64,000 bases of DNA from Peptostreptococcus equinus (GTDB taxonomy: Bacteria; Bacillota; Clostridia; Peptostreptococcales; Peptostreptococcaceae), in assembly GCF_027125355.1 (NCBI RefSeq), contig NZ_CP114052.1, forward strand, positions 1,674,001 through 1,738,000. Direction: 5' to 3'. Below are positions 43,806 through 52,318 of the stretch, piece by piece. Under the pieces are notes generated by a model. It searched no databases. It was not told where the DNA came from and was given only the letters and a program-made list of their open reading frames with translations. Each line of letters begins with the position of its first letter. The stretch's first letter is position 1. The position numbers and the translations under genes were made by a program.

Positions 43806-43820
43806 CTCATTTTTATATGA
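43806..43820. repeat. Putative attachment site (right)
   Basis: CTCATTTTTATATGA, identical to 20116-20130, between the integrase and the terminator of the asp23 operon. Confidence 0.7.
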
Positions 43821-43840
43821 AATTAGTGGCATTTATTAAA

Positions 43841-43867
43841 GGCAGCTATACACTTTGTACAGCTGCC
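43841..43867 (-). terminator. Terminator of the amaP-asp23 operon
   Basis: GGCAGCT and AGCTGCC arms with a 13-nt loop, then CCTTTAAT on the minus strand, 15 bp after the asp23 stop codon. The T-tract is short. Confidence 0.6.
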
Positions 43868-43881
43868 TAATTTCTCTTTAT

Positions 43882-44268
43882 TTAAAGCTGTGTTCTTGCT
43901 TGAAATTCTTCTTTCTCAAAAACATCTTCAATCCTAGCATTGACTTCTACTACCCTTAGGCCAGTCATACTCATTACTTCATTTTCTATCTTAGCTTTTA
44001 TTTGTTCATATACAGCCCTAGCATTTTTTCCATATTCAATAATTAATCTTAGATCTACGGCTACTTCGCTAGTGCCAACTTCTACATTGATTCCCTCAGA
44101 AGAACCTCTTCCTACAATACCTGAAAAAGCATTTGAATTTCCTCTAGCAATTGCTGCACCCTCAATATCTCTTAGTGCCATAGATACAATTTTTACTATA
44201 ACTTGTTCATCAAATACCAAAGTGCTATTGTTTTCGTAGTCTCTTACAGTCATATCATTGTTGTTCAT
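43882..44268 (-). CDS. Asp23/Gls24 family envelope stress protein
   Basis: 128 residues from the ATG at 44268, 10 bp after GGAGG. Typical content: FDEQVIVKIVSMALRDIEGA, VEVGTSEVAVDLRLIIEYGK and RVVEVNARIEDVFE. Asp23 proteins coat the inner membrane surface through AmaP. It is the last gene of a three-gene operon with amaP and a DUF2273 protein, the usual arrangement. Confidence 0.93.
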   Translation of the reverse strand: MNNNDMTVRDYENNSTLVFDEQVIVKIVSMALRDIEGAAIARGNSNAFSGIVGRGSSEGINVEVGTSEVAVDLRLIIEYGKNARAVYEQIKAKIENEVMSMTGLRVVEVNARIEDVFEKEEFQARTQL

Positions 44269-44273
44269 ACCAT

Positions 44274-44735
44274 CTACCTCCAATTACTAAATCTATTTCT
44301 TTTAAATTTTCTTATAAGCCAATCAAAAAACATTATTATCCTAGAATTTTTATCCAACAACTGTCCTATTATATTGGCGATTAATATTATAATAAATAAA
44401 AATAATGTCTTCCAAAATCCAATTAATAATGTACAAATCGCAAATATTAGTCCTACTAGAGTTCCAATAAAAGTATTTGGTTTCTTATGATAATATCTTG
44501 TGAGTTCATTAGATACATCTATCTTATATTTAGATTTATTATTATCATATCCCCTATACGAATCGCTTATATCATCGCTACTATCAAGATTAATATTATT
44601 TCTAGCATATTTATTACTGCTCATATTATCATCCATATTGTCGCTTGATTCATATATTATTTGAGTTTTTACATTATTATCAAAATCGCCATTGTATTCA
44701 TCTATGTCTACTATATGGTAATTTTCATCCAACAA
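44274..44735 (-). CDS. DUF2273 small membrane protein with acidic N-terminal extension
   Basis: 153 residues from a TTG behind GGGGGAC. The last 75 residues are DUF2273: two helices (FIGTLVGLIFAICTLLIGFW, TLFLFIIILIANIIGQLL) and a basic end. The first 75 are acidic, asparagine/serine-rich and probably disordered, which is unusual because family members are mostly about 60-80 residues. Usually found between AmaP and Asp23, as here. Confidence 0.8.
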   Translation of the reverse strand: MLDENYHIVDIDEYNGDFDNNVKTQIIYESSDNMDDNMSSNKYARNNINLDSSDDISDSYRGYDNNKSKYKIDVSNELTRYYHKKPNTFIGTLVGLIFAICTLLIGFWKTLFLFIIILIANIIGQLLDKNSRIIMFFDWLIRKFKRNRFSNWR

Positions 44736-44747
44736 TTTATTGTCCCC

Positions 44748-45395
44748 CTACCTTACTCTACTGCCTTTTTTTCTAGAGCTTGCTCCAGATTGATTAGACT
44801 TAATATCTCTTTCATCTCTTATTCTTTTATCTTTATGATTTATTTCCTTATACTTTACATTGTGATATTTTATATTCACTTGATTAACTTTTCTGCCTAG
44901 AAAAGCTTCTAAAGCCTTATAAATTTTATCTTGTATATCTAAACATAAGCTATCTACAGCTACTTGATTTTCTCCATCTTTATTCCCACATAGATATTCA
45001 TCAAGACCACATTTTATATTTACGATGACATCTGCCTGAGAATTTTTATTATTTTTTATACTAGTCTTTATCTTTTGTTCCACAACTTCTGGATATGTTG
45101 CTAATACCTTTTCACAAGTCTGTGCTATTGAAGAATCAGAAATAGATATTTGCCCCTTATCATCAGCCAAAATCAAATAAGAGTCAGGAGATTTTTTTCC
45201 CAAAGTAAATAATATTTTTGCAAGAGATGATAATATAAAAATTCCTAAAATAATCATCATAGAATATACAAATATGTTCTCATTCATATATGACAAAATA
45301 GGTTCCAAATAACTCTTGTTATAGAAAAATATTAATAAAGATATAGCAAGCAAAATCGCCAGCAAATAGTAAATAAAATTCAATAATTTCTTCAT
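44748..45395 (-). CDS. amaP: Alkaline shock response membrane anchor AmaP
   Basis: 215 residues. Two membrane helices (FIYYLLAILLAISLLIFFY, SMMIILGIFILSSLAKILF), then an Asp23-like domain (ISISDSSIAQTCEKVLATYP, INIKC-type strands) and a basic, serine-rich tail. It anchors Asp23 to the membrane. First gene of the operon, preceded by a palindrome that overlaps the likely promoter. Confidence 0.9.
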   Translation of the reverse strand: MKKLLNFIYYLLAILLAISLLIFFYNKSYLEPILSYMNENIFVYSMMIILGIFILSSLAKILFTLGKKSPDSYLILADDKGQISISDSSIAQTCEKVLATYPEVVEQKIKTSIKNNKNSQADVIVNIKCGLDEYLCGNKDGENQVAVDSLCLDIQDKIYKALEAFLGRKVNQVNIKYHNVKYKEINHKDKRIRDERDIKSNQSGASSRKKGSRVR

Positions 45396-45434
45396 AGACT
45401 ATTCAGCCTCCATTTTCATTTATAAGTTTGTATC

Positions 45435-45468
45435 ATCACTTATAGTATAACATAATACTATAAGTGAT
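45435..45468. promoter_or_regulatory. 14-bp inverted repeat at the amaP promoter
   Basis: ATCACTTATAGTAT and ATACTATAAGTGAT, perfect arms around AACATA. It overlaps TGTTATACT, an extended -10 on the minus strand about 60 bp before amaP. The arms could be an operator for an envelope-stress regulator. Confidence 0.6.
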
Positions 45469-45540
45469 TACATATTAAAATTTTTGAAATTTCTGTGAAA
45501 TAATGTTTATAGGTAATATTAATTTATTTATTGATATAAA

Positions 45541-45583
45541 AAAAGCCCATTGAACTTTGCATATGCATATTCTTTAGGCTTTT
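45541..45583 (-). terminator. Probable terminator of the pyr operon
   Basis: AAAAGCC and GGCTTTT arms lie around a long AT-rich loop, with a T7 run on the minus strand, about 20 bp after the pyrE stop codon. Confidence 0.6.
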
Positions 45584-45601
45584 CATATACGAAAAATTAA
45601 A

Positions 45602-46174
45602 TTACTTAAACTCTCTACTGCCAGGCTTTACAAGTTCTATTTTTCCTTCTTTACACAGTGGACAATTTTCTGCATCATATACTTTTATATCTATGTCTAT
45701 TGCACTGTATATTGGCATTCCTATATCTTCTGATGTCCTATTAGCTATACAAGCTACTCCTATTACTTCTCCTCCCAATTTTTCTAAAACTTTTTTTGTT
45801 TCTTTCGTTGATTTGCCTGTAGTTACCACGTCTTCTGCTATTATTATTTTAGAACCTGGTTTTATTTCAAATCCTCTTCTAAGCTCCATTACATTATTTT
45901 TTCTTTCTGTGAAAATAGCTTCTTTGCCAAGTTGTCTACCCAACTCATAAGATACTACCACTCCGCCCATAGCAGGTCCCACTACTAAATCTATATCTAA
46001 ATCTTTTATTTTTTCTACTACTATACTCAGTACTTGTGCTGCTTTGTCAGGATATCTAAGCACTTTTGCACACTGTACATATCTATTTGAATGCTTTCCT
46101 GAAGACAATAAAAAATGTCCCTCTAAAAGTGCATCACAATCTCTTAAAATATTTATTACATCAACATTAGTCAT
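45602..46174 (-). CDS. pyrE: Orotate phosphoribosyltransferase
   Basis: 190 residues from the ATG at 46174 behind [25 protein letters not shown] at the N-terminus and the PRPP loop [20 protein letters not shown] near 115. The C-terminal CPLCKEG pair is common in this subgroup. It makes OMP from orotate and PRPP. Last of the pyrB-K-D-E genes, about 100 bp after pyrD. Confidence 0.96.
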   Translation of the reverse strand: MTNVDVINILRDCDALLEGHFLLSSGKHSNRYVQCAKVLRYPDKAAQVLSIVVEKIKDLDIDLVVGPAMGGVVVSYELGRQLGKEAIFTERKNNVMELRRGFEIKPGSKIIIAEDVVTTGKSTKETKKVLEKLGGEVIGVACIANRTSEDIGMPIYSAIDIDIKVYDAENCPLCKEGKIELVKPGSREFK

Positions 46175-46277
46175 ATTATACCTCCACAAAATCATATTAT
46201 ACTTTTTATCTTTATTAATAAATTTATTTTTAATGAATATATTTTTTATACTTTATTAAATATAAACTTATACATTC

Positions 46278-47180
46278 CTATATTATCCCTCTGATTTCAT
46301 CTAGACTATTAATACCATTTTGATTCATATAGTATTTTAAATCCTCTATTATCTTTTCACCTATTTTTGGGTCTACAAAGTTCGCAGTTCCTATTTGTAC
46401 ACAAGTTGCTCCTGCCATAATAAATTCTATAACATCTTCAGCACACATAATACCACCCATTCCTACGACTGGAATATTAACAGACTTAGATACTTCATAT
46501 ACCATTCTAAGAGCTATAGGTTTGATAGCTGGACCTGATAGACCCGCTGTAATATTATCAAATACCGGCTTTTTATTTTTTATGTCTATGGCCATTGCTT
46601 TAAATGTATTTACCAGTGAGACTCCATCAGCACCTTCTTCTTCACATACCTTTGCCATCTCTACTATATCCTCTGCGTTTGGTGAAAGTTTTACTATTAA
46701 AGTTTTTTTGCAAACTTCCCTTACTGACCTCACTATATCTCTTGCTACTTCTGATTTGATTCCAAAAGCCATACCTCCGTACTTTACATTAGGGCATGAA
46801 ATATTAAGCTCAATTATATCAAAATCTTCATCGCTTAGTAATTTTGCGCCTTCTATATAATCATCTTCACAATTACCACCCAAATTTACTATCCTACAAG
46901 TATCTATCTTGGAAAAGTCTTTTAATTCATTTTCAATAAATCCTTTTACTCCTGGATTTTCAAGTCCCACACTATTCATCATTCCTGATGGTGTCTCATA
47001 TACTCTAAGTCCATCATTTCCCTGTCTTTTATCAAAAGTAAGGCCTTTTGAACTAATTCCACCTAAGAGTGATACATCATAAATTTCTCCATATTCTTTT
47101 CCGAATCCAAATGTTCCTGATGCCATTATTATTGGATTTTTTAAATCAAAGCCACACAAATTCACTTTTAAATCTGCCAT
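46278..47180 (-). CDS. pyrD: Dihydroorotate dehydrogenase B, catalytic subunit
   Basis: 300 residues from the ATG at 47180, overlapping the pyrK stop. [20 protein letters not shown], the catalytic cysteine in [19 protein letters not shown] near 130 and [20 protein letters not shown] near 245 identify the class 1B enzyme. It oxidises dihydroorotate through FMN and passes electrons to PyrK and NAD. Confidence 0.97.
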   Translation of the reverse strand: MADLKVNLCGFDLKNPIIMASGTFGFGKEYGEIYDVSLLGGISSKGLTFDKRQGNDGLRVYETPSGMMNSVGLENPGVKGFIENELKDFSKIDTCRIVNLGGNCEDDYIEGAKLLSDEDFDIIELNISCPNVKYGGMAFGIKSEVARDIVRSVREVCKKTLIVKLSPNAEDIVEMAKVCEEEGADGVSLVNTFKAMAIDIKNKKPVFDNITAGLSGPAIKPIALRMVYEVSKSVNIPVVGMGGIMCAEDVIEFIMAGATCVQIGTANFVDPKIGEKIIEDLKYYMNQNGINSLDEIRGII

Positions 47181-47869
47181 TATAAAATCACATCCTCTCC
47201 CCAGAATACTGGTCCGTCTTTGCACGTTTTTTTATTACCTGAATGTGTTTTACAAGTGCATACTAAACATGCTCCCACTCCACAAGCCATATGATTTTCT
47301 AGGGAAACCTGAACTCTAGTACGTGTTTCATTAGCCATATCTAATATTTTTTTCATCATAGGTGTAGGTCCACATACCATAATGTAATCATATTTTTCTA
47401 CATCTAATATATCTGTAATAAATGTTGATCCTTTTGTCGTAAAAACATTCTCACATTCTTTTGAAAATATATCCAACATTATTTCTTCTTCATTAAAACC
47501 TAAATATGCATCACAATTTTCCAGTTCTTTTGCGACCATATATAAAGGAGCTATTCCAACTCCACCACCTACTAGAGCAATTTTACCCTTAACCTTTTCA
47601 AAACCATTTCCATAAGGTCCTTCTAATTTTATATAATCATATTCTCTTAATTTTGATATTATTTCAGTTCCCTTGCCTACTACCTTGTACAAGAAACTTA
47701 TATAATTTTCTTCTACTTCAAAAATGCTGATTGGTCTAGACAATAATGGAAAATTATCCCATGCTCTTAGCATATAAAATTGTCCCATTTTAGCATTAAA
47801 TTTTCCTTCTATTTTTATGTAGTATATATTGTCGCCCACATAATAATTTTCTACTACCTTGTAATCCAT
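47180..47869 (-). CDS. pyrK: Dihydroorotate dehydrogenase B, electron transfer subunit
   Basis: 229 residues from the ATG at 47869. An FAD-binding barrel ([20 protein letters not shown]), NAD domain ([20 protein letters not shown]) and C-terminal [2Fe-2S] site with cysteines in [19 protein letters not shown] and KKTCKDGP. It links PyrD to NAD. 4 bp after pyrB. Confidence 0.96.
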   Translation of the reverse strand: MDYKVVENYYVGDNIYYIKIEGKFNAKMGQFYMLRAWDNFPLLSRPISIFEVEENYISFLYKVVGKGTEIISKLREYDYIKLEGPYGNGFEKVKGKIALVGGGVGIAPLYMVAKELENCDAYLGFNEEEIMLDIFSKECENVFTTKGSTFITDILDVEKYDYIMVCGPTPMMKKILDMANETRTRVQVSLENHMACGVGACLVCTCKTHSGNKKTCKDGPVFWGEDVIL

Positions 47870-47873
47870 TTTT

Positions 47874-48794
47874 CTACTCCCCAATCCCCAACAATTTCAT
47901 TATTAATGCCATCCTAACATACATACCATATTGAGCTTGTTCAAAATATTTTGCCCTTGGATCTTGATCTACTTCTACTGCAATTTCATTTACTCTTGGA
48001 AGTGGATGTAAAACCAACATATTTTCTTTTGCTTTAGACATTTTTTCAACATCTAATATGTATGTATCCTTTAATCTCTCATATTGAGCCTTATCTTCAA
48101 ATCTTTCTCTTTGAACTCTAGTCATGTATAATATATCGCATTTTCCTATTGCTTCTTCTAAAGATGCTGTCTGCTCATAATTAATTCCTTCTATATCATT
48201 TAAAACTTCTTCTGGCATTTTTAATTCATCTGGAGCTATAAAAATAAACTTTGTGTCGGTATATCTTGACATAGCTTTTGCAAGTGAATGCACAGTTCTA
48301 CCATACTTTAAATCCCCACACATTGCTATAGTTAAATTATTTAATTGTCCCCTACATGCTTTTATTGTAAGTAGGTCTGTAAGTGTCTGAGTTGGATGTT
48401 GATTTTTTCCGTCTCCTGCATTTATAAAAGGAATTTTGCATGCTTTTGATGCTTGAATTGCTGCTCCTGATATTGGATGTCTCATAGCTATTACATCCAC
48501 ATAATTAGAAACTGTTGTGATCGTATCTTCTAGACTCTCTCCCTTTGATACAGATGAAGCTCCTGGATCAGAAAAACCTATTATTCTTCCTCCCAATCTA
48601 TTCATCGCTGCTTCAAAACTAAGTCTAGTTCGAGTTGATGGTTCATAGAATAATGTAGCTAATAGTTTGCCTTCAGCTACTCTTATATATTTTGATGGGT
48701 CTTCTTTGATTCTTAAACCCAAATCTAGTACTGATTCGATTTCTTCTACTGAGAAATCTGCTGGTTGGACAAGGTGTCTACCTACTAATGTCAT
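47874..48794 (-). CDS. pyrB: Aspartate carbamoyltransferase, catalytic subunit
   Basis: 306 residues from the ATG at 48794 behind AAAGGAGG. Carbamoyl phosphate motif [20 protein letters not shown] near 50, RHPISGAA near 103, [17 protein letters not shown] near 130 and HPLPRVNEI near 265. It starts pyrimidine synthesis. No regulatory PyrI gene follows. The leader carries a PyrR-type binding loop. Confidence 0.98.
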   Translation of the reverse strand: MTLVGRHLVQPADFSVEEIESVLDLGLRIKEDPSKYIRVAEGKLLATLFYEPSTRTRLSFEAAMNRLGGRIIGFSDPGASSVSKGESLEDTITTVSNYVDVIAMRHPISGAAIQASKACKIPFINAGDGKNQHPTQTLTDLLTIKACRGQLNNLTIAMCGDLKYGRTVHSLAKAMSRYTDTKFIFIAPDELKMPEEVLNDIEGINYEQTASLEEAIGKCDILYMTRVQRERFEDKAQYERLKDTYILDVEKMSKAKENMLVLHPLPRVNEIAVEVDQDPRAKYFEQAQYGMYVRMALIMKLLGIGE

Positions 48795-48810
48795 TATATT
48801 TTCCTCCTTT

Positions 48811-48829
48811 TCGGCCTCACAGGACCCAA
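48811..48829 (-). promoter_or_regulatory. pyrR_site: PyrR-binding loop at the pyrB ribosome site
   Basis: The leader RNA reads GGGUCCUGUGAGGCC: the UCCNGNGAGG loop consensus bound by PyrR, closed by GGxC/GGCC pairs. It ends about 6 nt before the Shine-Dalgarno AAAGGAGG. No attenuator terminator fits between it and pyrB, so translational repression is the likely mode (inference from known PyrR systems). Confidence 0.72.
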
Positions 48830-48856
48830 TTAAAGCATAAAAATTTTCTACCTTAA

Positions 48857-48885
48857 AGATTAACATCTTTGCTAGCTAATGTCAA
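48857..48885 (-). promoter_or_regulatory. Promoter of the pyrBKDE operon
   Basis: Minus strand TTGACA (48885-48880), 17 bp, TAATCT (48862-48857) with an upstream TG (extended -10). The 5' leader would be about 55 nt. Confidence 0.82.
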
Positions 48886-48953
48886 GAAAAATAAAGTAAG
48901 TCTATATTCAATATTATACTTTACATTTAATATAAACTACTTTCAAATAACAA

Positions 48954-48978
48954 TAGACTAGCCATTTAGGCTAGTCTA
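48954..48978 (-). terminator. Terminator after the feo operon
   Basis: TAGACTAGCC and GGCTAGTCTA arms with loop ATTTA, followed on the minus strand by TTGTTATTTG. About 30 bp after the small cysteine-rich gene. Confidence 0.75.
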
Positions 48979-49006
48979 CAAACTAATATATTATAAGCTG
49001 CATCTC

Positions 49007-49162
49007 TTATTTCTGATGCATTTTTGAAGGGCAACCCGTACAACCACCTGAGTGTGAGCAACCACTGCAAGCCCCATTTTTTCTTACATATTTAAATGCT
49101 ACAAATACTGCCACAGCTATTATAGCCACTACTACAACTGTTGAAATCATCGATGTATTCAT
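49007..49162 (-). CDS. FeoB-associated Cys-rich membrane protein
   Basis: 51 residues. One membrane helix (ISTVVVVAIIAVAVFVAFKY), then CSGCSHSGGCTGC, the cysteine cluster of the small proteins encoded after feoB in Firmicutes. It probably assists FeoB-dependent iron uptake. Separated from feoB by a hairpin, so it may be expressed at a lower level or by read-through. Confidence 0.85.
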   Translation of the reverse strand: MNTSMISTVVVVAIIAVAVFVAFKYVRKNGACSGCSHSGGCTGCPSKMHQK

Positions 49163-49195
49163 AATTTTTTCCCCTTTCTCTTATTTACATTAGTT

Positions 49196-49238
49196 AAATT
49201 ACCCATAAATGATATTAAATATCATTTATGGGTAATTT
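49196..49238. terminator. Strong hairpin between feoB and the Cys-rich gene
   Basis: Perfect 21-bp arms (49196-49216, 49218-49238) with A/T-rich ends. It would end most feoB transcripts. Confidence 0.8.
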
Positions 49239-49308
49239 TATTTCACTTACTTTACAATCTTATTTTCATTTTTCCACATATTAACAATAAAATATATATA
49301 AACTATAA

Positions 49309-51462
49309 TTAATTTTCTGATACAGCTCTTTTAACTTCTACATCAGATAAATTTTTTGGTTTTCTAACTAGTAGATAAATAAATATTATCAATACTAATC
49401 CTGCTACAGCAGTCCAAATATTTGGAGACTTTCCTAATACTAATACACTACCGAACTGGAATACCATTAAAGCCATACCATATGCAAATAAGCACTGATA
49501 AATTACTGTGAACCAAGTCCATCTAGCATCATTCATTTCTTCTCTAATAGCACCTACTGCGGCAAAACAAGGTACGCATAGCTGATTGAATACCATAAAA
49601 CTTAATGCAGATACCGTAGTAAATGCTGCTGTAGTATATTCAATCATCGATGGAGTATCTGCACCAACATCTCCACCCAAACCTGCTACAACACCAAATG
49701 TAGAAACTACTACCTCTTTGGCAGCCAATCCACCTATTGTAGCCACTGTAGATGTCCAATCACCAAATCCTATTGGTGAGAATATTGGAGCAATTGCTCT
49801 ACCCATAGCTTCTAATAATGAATGACTTTCATTACTAAATTCGACAAATTCAAAGCTTGTAGATACATTCTGTAAGAACCAAATTATTATTGTAGCAAGT
49901 AAAATTACTGTACCTGCCTTTATTATAAATGCTTTAATTCTATCCCAAGTAGTTCTCAGTACATTTGTTACTGTTGGTATATGGTATTCTGGAAGTTCCA
50001 TAACAAATGGAGCTGGATCCCCTGCAAATTTTCTAGTCTTCTTTAGAATCACTCCTGAAATTACAACAGCAATAATACCTATAAAGTAGCATAGAGGTGC
50101 AAACCACCAACCTTTTCTGCCTGCAAACACTGATGCTGCAAATAACGCTATTATTTCAGTCTTAGCGCCACAAGGCATAAATGAGGCTACCATTATAGTC
50201 ATTCTTCTATCATTTTCATTTTCTATTGTTCTTGTAGCCATAACACCTGGTACTGAACAACCTGTACCTATTAAAATAGGTATAAATGACTTTCCAGATA
50301 AACCAAATCTACGAAATATTCTATCCAGTATAAAAGCTATTCTAGACATGTAACCAATATCTTCTAATATAGCCATTAGTAAATAAAGAGTTGCAATTAT
50401 TGGTAGGAATCCAAGTACACCACCTACACCACCAATTATTCCATCTACCACTAAGCTATTTACCCATGGTGCAACCTTTGCAGATTCAAGCAATGAACCT
50501 ACACCACCACCTATTATCTCTCCAAAAAATACATCGTTGACCCAGTCAGTTACTGGACCTCCGACTATTGTAACAGCAATATAGTAAACAAAGAACATAA
50601 TAGCCACAAATATTGGTATAGCTAAAAATCTATTTGTAAGAATTCTATCGGCCTTATCACTCGCTGTAAGCCCTGTCCTTCCCTTTTTTACTGTATTTGC
50701 TACTATCGATGATATATATGTATATCTTGCATCTGTTATAATTCCTTCGCCATCATCGTCAAGTTCGGCTTCAGCCTTAGCAATCACTGATTCTACATCT
50801 GTCTTTTCGTTTGCACTCAAATTTAAGCTTTCTGTTGCTTTTTCGTCATTTTCAAATAGTTTAATTGCATACCATCTACTGTGATTTGAAAATTGTATTT
50901 TTCCTACAGATTTTTCTATTTCATTTAAATATTCTTCAACCTGCTCATCAAAAACATCTATTGGTTGATAATTTCTGCCTACTGCTTTTCTAGCTTCTTC
51001 TATTACTTTATCTATATTTTTATTTCTAAGTGCTGATATTTCAATTACAGGACATCCCAAATCAGCGCTTAGTTGTCTGACATTAATCTTATCGCCATTT
51101 TTTTCTACTATATCCATCATATTTAAAGCTATTATCATAGGTATACCTAATTCTGATAGCTGAGTAGATAGATATAAATTTCTTTCTATATTAGATGCAT
51201 CTACAACATCCACTATCACATCTGGTTTTTCATTAATTAAGTATTCTCTACTTACTACCTCTTCCAGAGTATATGGTGATAATGAATAAATACCTGGTAA
51301 GTCTGTTATTTTTACCTCTTTATCTTTTTTGTAAGACCCTATTTTTTTCTCAACTGTTACTCCAGGCCAGTTACCAACATATTGGTTAGATCCTGTTAGA
51401 GCATTGAAAAGCGTTGATTTTCCACAGTTAGGATTACCTGCTAGTGCAATTGTAATACTCAT
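49309..51462 (-). CDS. feoB: Ferrous iron transporter FeoB
   Basis: 717 residues. The N-terminal G domain has GNPNCGKSTLFNALTG (G1), DLPGIYSL (G3) and ALNMMDI (G4). A GDI-like helical spacer leads to the membrane part with Gate motifs (FLPIIATLYLLMAILEDIGY, GTGCSVPGVMATRTIENEND, LCVPCFAAVGAIREE). It imports Fe(II) across the cytoplasmic membrane. 3 bp after a feoA gene. Confidence 0.97.
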   Translation of the reverse strand: MSITIALAGNPNCGKSTLFNALTGSNQYVGNWPGVTVEKKIGSYKKDKEVKITDLPGIYSLSPYTLEEVVSREYLINEKPDVIVDVVDASNIERNLYLSTQLSELGIPMIIALNMMDIVEKNGDKINVRQLSADLGCPVIEISALRNKNIDKVIEEARKAVGRNYQPIDVFDEQVEEYLNEIEKSVGKIQFSNHSRWYAIKLFENDEKATESLNLSANEKTDVESVIAKAEAELDDDGEGIITDARYTYISSIVANTVKKGRTGLTASDKADRILTNRFLAIPIFVAIMFFVYYIAVTIVGGPVTDWVNDVFFGEIIGGGVGSLLESAKVAPWVNSLVVDGIIGGVGGVLGFLPIIATLYLLMAILEDIGYMSRIAFILDRIFRRFGLSGKSFIPILIGTGCSVPGVMATRTIENENDRRMTIMVASFMPCGAKTEIIALFAASVFAGRKGWWFAPLCYFIGIIAVVISGVILKKTRKFAGDPAPFVMELPEYHIPTVTNVLRTTWDRIKAFIIKAGTVILLATIIIWFLQNVSTSFEFVEFSNESHSLLEAMGRAIAPIFSPIGFGDWTSTVATIGGLAAKEVVVSTFGVVAGLGGDVGADTPSMIEYTTAAFTTVSALSFMVFNQLCVPCFAAVGAIREEMNDARWTWFTVIYQCLFAYGMALMVFQFGSVLVLGKSPNIWTAVAGLVLIIFIYLLVRKPKNLSDVEVKRAVSEN

Positions 51463-51465
51463 CTT

Positions 51466-51702
51466 TTATCCCCTCTCTATTAATTCAATTTCAACACAAG
51501 ATGAATCGTCTTTTCTTAGCGAAAGTTCATAACCTCTTAGTGATATCTGTACTGGATCGCCCAAAGGAGCCACCTTTCTAACATACAATTCGGCATTTTT
51601 CGTTATACCCATATCCATAATTCTTCTTTTTAACGGGCCACTACCATGGATTTTTTTTACCGAATAATAATTACCCACTTCGGCATCTTTTAATGTTTTC
51701 AT
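51466..51702 (-). CDS. feoA: FeoA family protein (second copy)
   Basis: 78 residues from the ATG at 51702 behind AGAGGAA. SH3-like FeoA fold: GNYYSVKKIHGSGPLKRRIM, DMGITKNAELYVRKVAPLGD, ISLRGYELSLRKDD. It binds or regulates FeoB. 3 bp before feoB. Confidence 0.92.
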   Translation of the reverse strand: MKTLKDAEVGNYYSVKKIHGSGPLKRRIMDMGITKNAELYVRKVAPLGDPVQISLRGYELSLRKDDSSCVEIELIERG

Positions 51703-51868
51703 AATAATTCCTCTTTTCGTATTGATATTGAAATCTATTCTCATTATAATTTTAAAAATAGACTTCATTATGATATTAAATATTTATTAAAATATAAATT
51801 ATTGCTAACTAAACTATTATTTTTGATTAAATATTATATTTTATCAATTATATATTATATAATTAACT

Positions 51869-52090
51869 TTAATTCAGTGGAGACACGTTAATCTTTTTCG
51901 CTAAATCTTTTCCTATACCAACTCTACTGTCTCTCACATTAACAATTATATTCCCCATATTTTCTGATATTACTGTTACTGGAGTACCATCTACAAAACC
52001 CATATTTGCTAATTGTTTTTTCTGGTCATCTTTTATTCTTATTTTCACTATCTGCATAGCTACTCCTATAGGTGCAATTGATAGGTTCAT
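51869..52090 (-). CDS. feoA: FeoA family protein (first copy)
   Basis: 73 residues: IAPIGVAMQIVKIRIKDDQK, QLANMGFVDGTPVTVISENM, NIIVNVRDSRVGIGKDLAKK. A divergent FeoA domain. First gene of the operon, behind AGGAGGGG; 166 bp separate it from the second feoA. Confidence 0.9.
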   Translation of the reverse strand: MNLSIAPIGVAMQIVKIRIKDDQKKQLANMGFVDGTPVTVISENMGNIIVNVRDSRVGIGKDLAKKINVSPLN

Positions 52091-52171
52091 ATAAACCCCT
52101 CCTTAAATATAATAGAAACTCATTATCATCTATTGCATAAATTTTAATAATTAAACTAATTTGATATAAAT

Positions 52172-52200
52172 AGTATAGTTCAATCAATATTAATTGTCAA
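52172..52200 (-). promoter_or_regulatory. Promoter of the feo operon
   Basis: Minus strand TTGACA (52200-52195), 17 bp, TATACT (52177-52172). About 40-60 bp downstream (52109-52130) the sequence GATAATGAGTTTCTATTAT matches a Fur-type box at about half of its positions; iron control is likely but this site is weak. Confidence 0.78.
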
Positions 52201-52280
52201 TAAGTTGTTAAGATTTAATTAAAAACATTTTTCATTTCTGATAATAATCGTTTGTATTATTTTTCATTTCTTTGCAAAAA

Positions 52281-52303
52281 AAAGACTGCTAAAAGCAGTC
52301 TTT
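52281..52303 (-). terminator. Terminator of glutamate dehydrogenase gene
   Basis: AAAGACTGCT and AGCAGTCTTT arms with loop AAA, A-tract and T-tract on both sides, 15 bp after the stop codon. Confidence 0.88.
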
Positions 52304-52318
52304 TGATTTATTTATATT

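Larger units (their letters stand above)
20116..43820. mobile_element. Integrated phage-derived element, headless
   Basis: The borders are the 15-bp direct repeat CTCATTTTTATATGA at 20116-20130 and 43806-43820, the second lying 80 bp beyond the integrase stop. Contents from right to left: integrase, predicted sRNA, membrane protein, CI-like repressor, Cro-like protein, about 25 small early genes including ERF, Gp157, initiator and SSB, then tape measure, LysM protein, XkdQ-lysin fusion, XkdR, XkdS, XkdT, XkdU, fibres and an antirepressor remnant. Terminase, portal, protease, capsid, sheath and tube genes are absent. Known XkdO-XkdU order identifies the tail as myovirus (PBSX-like) type. Confidence 0.88.

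Noticed and set aside
51703..51868. Additional gene between the two feoA genes
   Set aside because: AT-rich sequence without a reading frame carrying a ribosome site.
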